A stretch of DNA of 64,000 bases from Datisca glomerata (taxonomy: Eukaryota > Streptophyta > Magnoliopsida > Cucurbitales > Datiscaceae), in assembly GCA_003255025.1 (NCBI GenBank), contig QANY01006236.1:62001-126000 (forward strand). Direction: 5' to 3'. Below the pieces are notes generated by a model, which saw only the letters and a program-made list of their open reading frames with translations, had not been told where the DNA came from and ran no database searches. The position numbers and the translations under genes are program-made. Below are positions 46,909 to 58,700 of this stretch, piece by piece (position 1 is the stretch's first letter; each line of letters begins with the position of its first letter).

Positions 46909-49125
46909 TATCGTAACGTACATGCGATTGGGAGCGGCGATTAAAAAATTATTTTAGAAAAAAGAAATTCGGAGTCGCCACCAATCATTTTAGGACGTGA
47001 TTGGTCACCCAATTTTAAAAACAAAATTATTTTTACGAAAACTCAAAGTTGGTTGTGGAGTTCTTTGTGTGGGGAATGTATTAGCACCACATAACACTCA
47101 TTATTAAAATGGTTACTAAATTCAACCAAACGTTATCCAAATCATATTGAAAAGACATGAATAAATAAGAGTGAAAGAAATTTATTTTTGAATGTCCTAT
47201 TAGGTACATTTTTATATCATAACATGAATAAAAATAAATGACCTTTAATGGGTGGTACAATGACCACTGAAAAGTAATTTTTTAAAACTCAAAGCATTAT
47301 GGAGTCATTCTTGATATCCCAAAAAGCAACTCTTTATCTCAGTAGTTCGAGAAGTTCGGTATCTTAAAAATCTCAAAATCCATCATCGGGTTTTTTAGTG
47401 AAAACTAAATAATAAAATTAACAAGATTTAAAATCTAATCATTATGATCAGAACTCATACACACACATACATATATATTAACTCTAATGCTAAGAGAATG
47501 AGGCAACAATCATATTAAAAGCATGACCACACGACAATGATGCTAAATAAAATATAAATAAAAAGAACAATAACTATAAAGAAGAATGAATAAAGCAAAG
47601 GAAAGAAAAATTAAAAATGATAAAAAATGTATGTTAAATTTGAGGAGAATGTGTAGAGTAGAAAAAGAATATGTAGGAATATAAAAGAAGAGTGATGGAA
47701 AAAATGTGGAGTGAAATAAATATGATATTTCACCTATGTTAAGAAAAGAAAAAATATTTAAATAAAACCAAAAGAAAAAAGAAGAAGCAATATATATAAT
47801 AGGGGTGCGGGAGTAGCTCGGCTGTATAGCCGCAGCTTTATACAGAGGGGGCAACCCTATTTGATAGTATATATATATATAATAGGGTGGGGGAGTAGCT
47901 ACGGCTGTATAGCCGCAACTTTATACAGAGGGGACAACCCTGTTTGATAAACAGAGTGTTGGTCAACCCTCTGCACATAGAGTTGTTCAACCCACTTTTT
48001 TTAATTTTGATTCTTAAGGTTTAGTATGATATATTTATAATATTATAGATAAATTAATATTAAATATTTTATGTAAAAATAAATTTGTGAGAATATTAGT
48101 TTAACCGAGCGTCACAAAAAATGATGAATAAAATTTTAAAATAAAAAATTGGGATATAAATATACCCTTTTAATTTTGAACTACTTAGTTTACTAATTAT
48201 AATTGTTTCTTTTTTTATCATTTCTAATCAAATAGCAACGGAAGAATTATGGACGGTAATTAGTTTAAACAAGTGTCACGAAAATAAGATCTAAAAAAAT
48301 CGATTAGTGAGAATATTAAGAAATAATTCGAAACTTTAATATTTGTATAATCTTTATCCATATAGATGTTTAACTATCTAAATGGTATTTTATACATTTT
48401 TTATATATGAAAAATTATCGTAGGGGACTTTTTGCATACAATGTACACTTTTAACGCATTAAAGAGTTGATTTATAGTGAATTAATTTGTACCCCTCAAA
48501 GATTTTATCCTCATATTCATTGATTGAGTTTATGACAAAAATATTTCATTATCAAGTTTGAAGAAAATCATAAATGCACTGAAATAAAACTCAAGATTAA
48601 GAGTAAAAAAATGAAGAAGAATGGAACAAACACTTATACTTTTATTTATGGAAAAGGAAACACTACATGAGTATGAATGAGAAATGATGAAAAATAACAA
48701 ACAATATATCTTGTTAGTTAACGTGCAAGAAATTTAAACTATATTAAGAAAAAAGAATGAGAGAAGATGAATAGATAAATAAAAATATAAACTTTCATCA
48801 TCTCCCTCTTAAAAACCTCTCCTATTTCTTATACTATTTCTAAAAAGATCATTCTCCTTCTCTCAAAAGACCACCTCTCCTTCTCTCTCCCCTAGCCCTC
48901 CTTCAAGTCAATGACACATTTCCTATTTATAGGTAAAATTAGGGTTTTCTTTTTTATTTTTATTCATTATGCTCTTTTTTATTTTTTAGTCCTTAGACTC
49001 TTTTTTCTTATTTTTAGTTTGTGGTCTATTTTTTAAATTATACACATAGTATTATATTAGTATATAGGATAAATATAAAATATCTATTTTTAAAGTATTA
49101 GATCAGATAAAATATCATATCTACG
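46909..49125 (-). mobile_element. 5' LTR of the gag-only element
   Basis: It is co-linear with 19605-21560, including 'tcagtagttcgagaagtt', 'aacacttatacttttattta' and a minus-strand TATAAATA at about 48924-48932. It is longer because of an insertion at about 47798-48000. The outer edge reads ctacg where TG...CA ends would give CA, so the terminus is mutated; the adjoining ttact duplication supports the boundary. Confidence 0.84.
47798..48000. repeat. Duplicated hairpin insertion in the LTR
   Basis: Two head-to-tail units share 'ggctgtatagccgca' and 'ctttatacagaggggacaac'. Each holds arms ctgtata/tatacag (47822-47828 with 47839-47845; 47905-47911 with 47922-47928). A third, weaker part reads 'ggtcaaccctctgcacatag'. 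The matching place in the other LTR (about 20450) has only a TA run, so this was inserted after the element arrived. Confidence 0.78.
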
Positions 49126-49130
49126 TTACT
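49126..49130. repeat. Target-site duplication, right (ttact)
   Basis: Matches 19600-19604. Confidence 0.75.
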
Positions 49131-49754
49131 TTTACTATTTAGACATAGACAATCATCCATGGTCTAAAATTTTGTTTTAGTACATTAGTCAAGATTTCCA
49201 AACCAAATACTAGATGATCTAATGGACCATTTCTTTTACACGATACCGACACCATGAGTCACCAGAATTTACGTACATATACGTATAAAGTGGTCCTAGA
49301 AAATGCAATCAACAAACAGGCCGGGCCAAGAAGAAAGTGACATATTTTTTATGAGGGAACAGTGTTAATATTGTCATCTACCAAGAATATAAATCGAGAC
49401 ACTAACAGTGATTGACATTTTGACTATACATTCTTCACTCGATTTTGATGAATTGATGTAGACAGGTACAAACAATTATGTACTTGTGAAATAAATTAGC
49501 AGCTTGCCAATAAACCTTCACAGATAAACCCTTTTGGTGTAAGTTATATAGGATTATTTTGATCTAAGAAAATTGCTTCATTTGATTGGGCATGATAATT
49601 TTAAATGAATTTTCTAAGATATATTTGTAAAAAAATAAAAAGTTGTTGGTTTAATGATAAGATTAGACTCATACAACTGCTTATAATATATCCTTGACAT
49701 ATCAATTATTGAGTTCATGTATCCACTTGTTAGGGTTAAATTACTATTAAACAT
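49131..49754. other. Unassigned sequence
   Basis: No coding region or repeat that I can support. It is the right flank of the nested retrotransposon block. Confidence 0.5.
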
Positions 49755-50320
49755 TGTTTGGCTGTCAGTACTAGACAGTACTAAAAAACTGAGCAATATT
49801 ATTTTAGTACTATCCTAAGTTTGATTTGACAGACTGTCCAGACTAACTAACACGGTGAGACTAAATAATACTTTTATCATCATATGAACTAATATGGTTC
49901 TCATCACTAGGACTCGGTCGGACTAAGAGCCCTAAAAGAGATTTTTTTATAGACTATTTTTTCACATATTTACATAATATTCACATTTTATGTCATAATT
50001 GAATGTATCTATTAATATTGTTCTTTATAAATTTTAAAAACTTTTTATTAATGGAATGTATTGTCTACTTAAAAATGTGAAATATTTTGTTTGTAATAGA
50101 AAATGTAAAATACATGTAGCTTCAGAAATGAATGATGAAATATAATTTTACAATCTAATACTATCATGTACCAAACAGTATACAATTAATATAATTTTTT
50201 AACAGATATAACACAAAATATTGGACTACATTATCTAATCTAATACAATACAGTACAATTTAATCTGATAGATTTAGTACAATATAATCTGATACTCTCC
50301 TGACTGTCAAATGAGACCTT
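49755..50320. mobile_element. Probable MITE, ~570 bp
   Basis: The left end reads 'tgtttggctgtcag' and the right end, reversed, 'tcatttgacagtcag', a loose terminal inverted repeat. AT-rich non-coding sequence lies between, with further internal 'agtact'/'gacagactgtc' inverted motifs. The superfamily and TSD are not clear. Confidence 0.4.
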
Positions 50321-51066
50321 AGTCTCCATCTCGCTGAAAAGCTTGAATTTCGATCCAAACATGACAACAGTGTGGTGCACTGAAAATGTGGTATGACTGT
50401 ATGAGTGACATGGAGCAATGGTCCTAATCGAATCTATGGAGTTGCTTCAATAAATAAATATAAGGAAATCAATAACTCTAAACTAGAGGTAATGGGTAAT
50501 TCATGCATTATTCAAATAAGGGTCGTTATGTCGAGACCGTTATAGTCTGATATAATAGACCTAAGTGGGTTCACGTTTGTCGAAGTCATTAATGTGATGT
50601 ATTGGCTCTTACGAGCTGCGACCGCTCGCAACAATCTATGATGGTCTATGATCGAAGAAAGTAAATAAATTGATTTGACTACAAAAACTTCATGCCCACA
50701 ACGTCCCTCAATTGATTTTTGTGAAATCATGATCACGACCCAACAATTATTACAACCATGATTTAAAACTCTAATTTCACACCAGTTATATTGTCACTTT
50801 ATAGTGGTACTCAACGTCATATTACATGGCAATGCTCTCATTACAGTCCACGTACATGCATTCACATGTTGTACTCAACCCAATGGGATGGAGAGAGAGA
50901 GTTTAAAAAGCTAATTATTACAAGTCACTAAGAAGTCAAGAGAGAATGATGCAGCCAAGTTGATAACAAAAAGCTTTAGGAATTAAGGGTTCTACACATT
51001 TCATATTTTGATGCAACTAATCAATAACCATTTGCATGTGATGTCGCAAAAAGTTGAATTTTTTTT
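50321..51066. other. Unassigned sequence
   Basis: No gene recognised. The minus-strand frame at 50512-50736 has no family signature. The end of this stretch is the left flank of the foldback element. Confidence 0.5.
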
Positions 51067-53663
51067 GGATAAATATATATTTTTCATTTTCCTTAAAAAA
51101 ATTTATACCCATTTTTCAAAACAAAGAATTTTATATCACTCTCACTTATTTCACATCAGCGCTTATAATTTCTCTGTTCACTCATCATTTCTTTTTATTT
51201 CTCAATGCACATGATAAATCAGTTTAATAATACTTCTTCTTATTATTATTGTTTATTTTTCAACGAAGTTTTTTCTTCTACTTAAATGATTCAAGTAGTT
51301 TTTTATGACTATTTTAACCCTTCAAATAATTTTTTGTTGTCAGTCAACACTCATACACCAAGTGACTATTTGAAGGGTTCAAGTAGTTGTTTATGACTAC
51401 TTGAACCCTTCAAGTAGTTGTTTATGACTACTTAAAAGATTCAAGTAGTTATTTTTTGTCAGTCAATTATCCATACACCAGGTGACTACTTGAAGGGTTC
51501 AAGTAGTTGTTTATGACTACTTAAAACCTTCAAGTAGTTATTTTTTATTTGATCGGTCAGTAACTCAAACACTAGTGACTACTTGAAGGTATCAAGTAGT
51601 TTTTTATGACTACTTGAACTCTTCAAATAGCTTTTTATGACTACTTGAGCCTTTTTTTACATAAAAAAATAAAAAATGAACGTTGAGTACTTAAAGGGTT
51701 CAAATAGCTTTTTATTACTACTTGAACCCTTTAAGTAATTATTTTTTTTGTTAGTCAGCAATCCAGACATCAGGTGACTACTTGAATAATTCAAGTTGAT
51801 GTTTATGACTACTTGAATGATTCAAGTTGATGTTTATGACTACTTGAATGATTCAAGTTGATGTTTATGACTACTTGAAATGTTTAAATAATTATTTATG
51901 ACTACTTGAAGGGTTCAAGTAGTTATTTTTTGTCATTTAACAACTCATATATCGGCTGACTACTTGAAGGGTTCAAATGATTATTTATGACTACTTGAAC
52001 CCTTCAAGTAGTTATTTTTTGGTTGGTCAGTCAGCAACCCAAACGTCAGGTAACTACTTGAAATGTTCAAATAATTTTTTATAACTACTTGAAGGGTTCA
52101 AATAGGTTTTTATGATTACTTGAACCTTTTTGCATCCAAAAAAGTAAGAGAAATGGAACGTCGAATACTTGAAGGGTTCAAGTAGCTTTTTATTACTTAA
52201 ATCATTCAAGTACTCAATGTTCCTTTTCTCCTTTTTTTTAAACGCAAAAAAAGGCTTAAGTAGTTATAAAAAGCTACTTGAATCATTTAAATAGTCATAA
52301 AAATCTACTTGAACCGTTCAAGTAGTCACCTAGTGCTTGCGTTGTTGACTGACAAAATAAAAAAAAAATACTTGAAGGGTTCAAGTAGTCATAAGCAACT
52401 ACTTGAACCCTTCAAGTAGTCAAAAATAACTACTTGAACCCTTCAAGTAGTTATCTGATATCTGGATTGTTGAGTGATGAAATAAAATAATTCCTTGAAG
52501 GGTTCAAATAGTCATGAAAAAAAGCTAGTTAAGCCCTCCAAGTACTCAACGTTCACTTTTTCTTATTTTTTGGAAGTAAAAAAAGGCTTAAGTAGTCATA
52601 AAAAGTAACTTGAAGGGTTCACGTAGTTGTAAAAAGTTATTCGATACATTCAAGTACTCACTAGGGTTTGGGTTGCAGACTGATCAAATAAAAAACAACT
52701 ACTTGAAGGGTTCAAGTTGTTATAAATAACTACTTGAACCCTTCAAGTAGTCACCTGGTGTATAGGTAATTGACTGACAAAAAATAACAATTACTTGAAA
52801 GGTTCAAGTAATTTTAAACAATCGTATGAACCTTTCAAGTAGTCACTTGGTGTATGAGTTGTTGACTGACAAAAAAATTACTTGAACCCTTCAAGTAGTC
52901 ATAAACAACCACGTGAACACTTCAAGTAATCACTTGATGTCTGGGTTGCTGACTGACGAAAAAATAACTACTTGAATGGTTCAAGTAGTCATGAAAAGCT
53001 ACTTGAACCCTTCAAGTACTTAATGTTCATTTTTTTCTTATTTTTTTGAGGTAAAAAATGTTCAAGTAGTCATAAAAAACTACTTGAAGGGTTCAAGTAG
53101 CCATTAAAAAATACTTGATACCTTTAAGTAGTTACTAGTGTTTGGGTTGTTGACTGATCAAATAAAAAATAACTACTTGAAAGGTTCAAGTAGTCATAAA
53201 CAACTATTTGAACTCTTCAAGCAGTCACCTAGTGTATGGGTAATTGACTGACAAAGAAAAATAATTACTTGAACCCTTCAAGTAGTCATAACAATTACTT
53301 GAAGGGTTCAAGTAGTCATAACAATTACTTGAATGGTTCAAGTAGTCATAAATAACTACTTGAACCCTTCAAGTAGTCACATGATATATGAGTGTTGACT
53401 GATAAAAAATATAATTACTTAAAGGGTTCAAGTAGTCATAAAAACTATTTGAACCCTTCAAGTTGATGAAAAAACTTCGTTGAAAAATAAAGAAGAAGAA
53501 GAAGAATATATTATTAAATTGATTTGACATGTGCATTGAGAAAGAAAAAAAATGATGAGGGAAAAAAAAAATTACAAGTGATGATAGGAAGTGGGTGAAC
53601 GTTCTTGTTTGAAAAAAAAGGTATAAAAACTTTTAAGGAAATGGTTATTTGCATAAATATACC
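51067..53663. mobile_element. Foldback, MULE-like element with palindrome array
   Basis: The two halves (about 51067-52188 and 52190-53663) are inverted copies of each other. The outer ends read 'ggataaatatatatttttca' on the left and, reversed on the right, 'ggtatatttatgcaaataac'; both are followed by 'ttccttaaaa', a 'ttatacc' block, 'ttctcaatgcacatg' and 'ttatttttcaacgaagtttt'. Possible 9-bp duplications atttttttt (51058-51066) and atttttatt (53664-53672) would fit a Mutator-like origin. There is no open frame beyond short ones, so it is non-autonomous. The inner part is a dense array of the palindrome ctacttgaa-ggg-ttcaagtag. Confidence 0.72.
51280..53470. repeat. Array of short palindromes (CTACTTGAA-n3-TTCAAGTAG)
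   Basis: Several dozen copies, often perfect, alternate with 'gttgtttatga' and 'gtcagtcaacaac..cacca' spacers. With spacer ggg or ccc, each 21-bp unit folds on itself (9-bp arms). Two longer blocks, 'aagagaaatggaacgtcg' (52145) and 'actcaatgttccttttctcc' (52212), lie on either side of the centre in opposite orientation. Confidence 0.93.
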
Positions 53664-53800
53664 ATTTTTATTTTTTTGTTAAGATTTTTATACCCCTTTC
53701 CAAAAACTAAGAATTTTATACTTCTCGTCCACTATCAACATCAAGCATGCAACTCTCTCTTTCTTCATCATTTACTTTCCCTTCGCCATGCAAAGATCAA
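53664..53800 (+). repeat. Degenerate direct copy of the foldback terminus
   Basis: 'gttaagatttttatacccct' then 'ccaaaaactaagaattttat' match the left end of the element at 51085-51145 in the same orientation, and the similarity continues through 'cttcatcatttactttccc' and 'gatcaaatcaa'. It abuts the right end of the foldback element. Confidence 0.6.
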
Positions 53801-53934
53801 ATCAACCATGGTTAACAAATAACCATTCTCCCACTCTTAACTCCCATTTCAAGCTTCTTCTCTCTTATTCTTCAACAAAAACATCTTTTTCATCTTCTTC
53901 TTCTCTTCATATCCCACAATTTGTTTCTTTTATT

Positions 53935-54364
53935 TATGTTGGGAGATTTGGAAATCTAGGAACAAATTTGTCTCTGAAAAACAAATTTGTAAACCTGTCT
54001 CGACAACTTTTCAAGATGAAAAATACTGGATGAAATTTTCTGCCCTAAATTGTAAGCCATTACCTGTCGTAATCTAGATGAAATTTCTCATAGCTCCAGT
54101 TGTCCTGTTGCTGAAGCCTCGAGTTTTTCTCCCCCTTCGCCATGGATTACGCCTCTGGAAGAGATGGTGCATCTCTATTCTGATGCAATGTTCTCTTCCT
54201 CTTCTGATTTTTGTGGCTTAGGGTTAACTTCGGGTTTCGGGTCTCTCTCAGCCTATGGTGAACTTTTGGCAATTAAAGAAGCTTTCAACTGGGCCTTTTT
54301 ATCTTCAGGCTGGTCTAAGGGCATTATATATTGGGCTTTTGACATGGGTAGTCATCATTCATAA
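53935..54364 (+). pseudogene. zf-RVT / RNase H fragment of a non-LTR element
   Basis: In the frame starting at 53938, CWEIWKSRNKFVSEKQICKP resembles the end of the plant zf-RVT domain (WEIWK.RN...F). After about 90 codons of poor linker with a stop, the frame 54164-54364 reads GFGSLSAYGELLAIKEAFNW followed by AFLSSGWSKGII, the E.LA...A...A...G segment of an RVT_3-type RNase H. No reverse transcriptase lies upstream. It could come from a LINE or from a host RNase H-like gene. Confidence 0.55.
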
Positions 54365-54374
54365 GTGATTAATA

Positions 54375-55700
54375 ACAATAGCTCTATAAAATAGAAACTG
54401 TAAATATGACCCATCAATTAATATAATTAGTAATTAGCAACAATAGCTCTACAAAATAAAATTTATTACTTCTCACCATCACTCACACACAAACACACTC
54501 CATTACCAAAACTAACTCCTACACATTCAAGAAAAACAGAACGGTGAGAGACCACCAAGCAGGACTCTAGCCACCAAGTCAAGGAGAGTAGCCACCGGTC
54601 CACGTTCAACCACCGTGTCTCTCCACTGTTGAAACCCACTCCAACAACCACTGCCAAAACCCACTACTGAAACCCACCCTAGCCTCCGAGCAAGGATTCG
54701 AGCCATCGAGACAAGGGAGTAGTCACCGGACCACAATGAGCCACTGAATGCCACCACTGCCGAAACTTACTCCAACCTCCACTGCCGAAACACACATTCA
54801 AAAGCACCAACCCGAGAAACCCTTCCACAATCAAAATCACCAAAAAAATTTCAATAGATTTCTTCAATAGATTGCCTCTCAAAACTTGTTTTCAAGAAAT
54901 TTCTCTCGATCTCCATCAATTTTCAAAGTGATTGTCACCAGGTAACAAAATAATAATCGATTGTTTTTTTTAATTTGTTTCACTTCATCATATTTCTACT
55001 AGCTTTGTTATCGATGTTGAGAAAATCGCACGTTGTTGTTTCAATGTTTTACTATTTGTTGTAGTTTCAGATCATCATTGTTCTACTAGCTCTGTTTTCG
55101 ATCACCATTATTGTTGTTGCTCTTGTTAATGAAGTTATTCTTATTGTTGCTGTTGGAGAATATTAATCATTTGTAAGAAGTAGATGAACTTTTGTGTTGC
55201 TAATACTAAATTAAACTAAGGGTAACTGACATTGAATGGCCTTTATTCTTTATATGAAAATCAAATCATAATTAGTTGTTGGCTTTGTTATTTCTCATGA
55301 AAATAATGTTGGCTAATGGTAAATAATGGTACAACTTTTGCCAAATTTCTTATTATAAATCCTTTGATCATTCTAGGAATAAGACATACTATAATCTTCT
55401 GACTTCATTATGTTAGGCATGTAGAGATGGTACAGTTCTGTATGTTAACAAATGGTAAAAATAATGTTAACAGATGATAAATAATATATTTACAATACAC
55501 TTAAAGATCTTGAACACATCAATTGTAAATATTATGCTAACAGATGGTAAAACTATTCTTTACAGTACTATTAAGAATACTTGTAGACAATCGAGTTGAA
55601 TTTTAATGATTTTCACGACTTCCCTTGAGTTTTAAACAAATATCTAGCTTAATTTTTTTATTATTAACATAAATCATGTACGCGATTGGGAAACATAGCA
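54375..55700. other. 5' region of the MULE-borne gene
   Basis: Non-coding. At 54490-54800 it has a diverged repeat of 'aaacccactccaac' and 'accactgccgaaac', richer in GC than the surroundings. From 54800 to 55700 it is AT-rich, with 'ctaacagatggtaaa' motifs recurring near 55445, 55463 and 55539. Confidence 0.5.
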
Positions 55701-58700
55701 ATGAGAACTCAAAGAGGATCAAAGAAGAAAGTCTCAAAGAGAAATTCTCAAAGGAAAACAAAGAAAAAAAGAGAAGATCCATCATCATCTTCAAAGACGA
55801 CAATGTAAGTATATTTGATTTAATGTTAGCCACATTGTAGTTTGATGAAAAGGGATGTAAACATGATACTATGGTTACATAACTTGTAAAAATTAATTTT
55901 ACATTATGTAGAAACTTAATATATTTTATAAACTTCAAAATTTTATAGCAGGAAGAGAGCCCCTAAAAAAGAAGATGTAGCTTAAGGTTACAAATTAATG
56001 TCACATCTTCAAAAGCAAAATGCAAGGTGTCAAAAGAAACCACATTCCAATAAACTCCGAGAAAGTCATCTGAGGCTTTTGTAAATACTACAACTAAGTA
56101 CAACATAAGCAATGGGGATAATAATAGTAGATAAAATGCTTGCACAATAATATTAAAATTGTATATTTCTTCTATTTATATCACTAAATATCCTTGTTTC
56201 ATTAGGTTGAAAGTGAAAATACTGAAAAAGCAAGTCATGAAGAATCTAATCAAAATGAACAAGACAGCCAACGTAGAGGCATCCAAGAGTCAATACTTAC
56301 GTAAAATGAGGTACTTATATAATTAAAAATAATTATATGTCTGGTAAACATATAGTTAACATGTTGTCAACTATATGTTTACATTGTTTAGTCATATTAT
56401 AAATAAATAATTATTATTTTCAACATTGAAGGAATGCCATTTTTAATCCCAAGATCAAAGTGGATGCGTTTGCAGCGCACAGTTCTATATTCATATTCAT
56501 CCTTCATAACAACATTAAAAAGATCACTGAATCTCATCCAAGCAAAGAAGTGTAGATAAAGTTTCATTGATCACTTACTGGACTTGAAGGTGAGCAAGTT
56601 TCCTTCACAACTTATGGTACATCTTTTTGAGAAGACAATGCAGGAACAACAAAGACAATGAAGTACTCTTCAACCTGGAGGGTAATATAATTAAGTTTGG
56701 CTTAAGGAAATTCGCATTGGTGACGGGGCTTAATTGTGGCCCATAACTGATTGGACGAAGAAACATGTTTTCAGAGGGTGAGATAATAGAGAAATATTTC
56801 AATAATGAGAGAAACATCTCTAGGAAAAATCTAACCATGATCTCCAATGCACTTTGGTATGACCAAAGTGAAAGCAAGGAAAATTGGCAAAGATATACTG
56901 TTTAGAAACCTTGCTCCTACCAAAACATGAAAATACAAAAATAAGTATAAATCATTTGAAGATGGTTGATGATGATGAAATGTTCAACAGTTTCCCATGG
57001 GGGCGACTTTCATATGAACTCACACTTGAGTTCATACAAAAGTTTGTTGCCTTACGCGATGCAAAAAGGGCAGCGTTGGGAGGATTCCCCCTTGCTTTAA
57101 TCATATAGGTGTACGAGGTCCTACCATCCATATCTGAAGGGTCTTCAAAATATGCAACGAAAGTGAGAAATGGACTTCCGTGCTTATGTAATTGGAAATC
57201 AAGCATTCAGTCAGATTTGAGAGCATTAGAAAAATACATTTTTAGGAACATCGGTGTGAGTAACATATATTACAACAATTTTATTTACATTCTTAATTAT
57301 TGAATTTCAATTTTGATATATTCAAGCAAATACGTAACTAACATTGAAAAGTAAATTACAGTTTCAGGTGAAACCATTGCAACCAACCGAAGAAGAATGG
57401 GCAACCACGTACATGAATCCCTTCACCAAAAGAAGGCCATCTTCGAATCAAAATACAGAAGAAGACACAAGAAGTGGAGAGCACATTACAGACTCGTTTG
57501 TGAATTTAATTCTTACACCTATCCAATCAAACATTAGGGGGGAAACTGATTTGGAAAAGATGGTAGACAAATTGGAGGACTTGGAGAAATCTCAATCTGA
57601 GATTTCTGAGAAAATGTCAAGTAAGACAACAATGATGATTCAAGAATTTAGTGAAATGCGACAACTAATCAACAATTTGATCAAAACAACCAACAAAAAA
57701 ATAAGATGAACGGGTATGAAAAATCCCAATAATATAAACAAAATATTATGGAAATCTATTAATAGAGGAATGTTTTTCTAGAAAATGTAGAAAATGGTGA
57801 AGCATACAACAATGAAGGATATGGAGCTGGTGGTTCTCACATGGGGACACCAATTGCACATGCAGAAAACCTAAATGATGTAAGTTTGCACAATATGTAA
57901 ATATTTGGTTAGTAAATAGATGAAGTAAGTAAAAGTTTAGTTAACTAAGCTTATGTAAATGTTAACCTAAATTATGATTGGTCATAGCAAACATTTTGTG
58001 AAACATAATTTTAAAAACTGATGTGTGCAGGAAAATGTTGAACATTGTGAAGCTTACAACAATGAACGATATGAAGTTGTTGGTCCCACATGGAGATGCC
58101 AATAGCAAGTGGAGAAAGCTTGAACAACGTAAGTAAATTATTGTTAACATATCATTAGAAAATATTTACTAATCGTAAGAAAAATTACTTGCACAAAATG
58201 TAAAAGCAGGATAAAAATGATGTTGTGGGCTCTAGTGGAAAAAGTTCAAATCAACATAAAAAAAACAATATAAGTATAGAAATATATGTTCTTGAAATAG
58301 ACTAGTAATACATTAATTAGTTTTAGAATAATAAGTTCGAATAATATTGCTGAAAATATTGTATAAACTTATGAGTGCAAGTTGAGTATGGTGTAAAAGT
58401 TGGTGGGAAAGAAAAGCAAACAGAACTGTAACGGGGAAGTCAGTCAATAAATATTTAGTTTACATGTTTTTACAAAAAATAAAATGTCTTTCTATTGATT
58501 TTAGTATTGTGTCAACAAAGTGATCTAGTTTTAAATTTATGACACTTAATAATAAATTCCAGTCCCCATTAAAACTTATATGAGTGTAGATTAATGTTAT
58601 TAGAAATTTAGGCAAGGCGAAAGAGATAATGACCAACTGTTTTATATGATGGGAATAATATCTTTTTATATCATGTGAATAGTATCTTTAATTAACTCAT

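Larger units (their letters stand above)
19605..49125 (-). mobile_element. Gag-only Ty3/gypsy element, split by nested copia
   Basis: Long direct repeats at 19605-21560 and 46909-49125 are its LTRs. A perfect 5-bp duplication, ttact, is found at 19600-19604 and 49126-49130. Excluding the nested copia (27734-46765) the element is about 10.5 kb. It has a leader, a minus-strand gag (26718 to about 25190), about 2.3 kb with no recognisable coding, and a 73-bp tandem array next to the 3' LTR. I find no protease, RT, RNase H or integrase. This fits the non-autonomous gag-bearing class described in plants (TR-GAG type). Confidence 0.82.

Noticed and set aside
50512..50736. Minus-strand 74-residue frame as a host gene
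   Set aside because: No similarity to a known family, no splice or promoter context, and length within chance expectation.
51280..53470. CRISPR-like array of short palindromic repeats
   Set aside because: Spacers are themselves repeated and inverted copies, repeat spacing is irregular, the setting is a plant chromosome, and no cas-like gene is near.
53788..54033. Signal-peptide-like small protein
   Set aside because: It starts in the degenerate foldback terminus and only its last part, in another frame, resembles zf-RVT.
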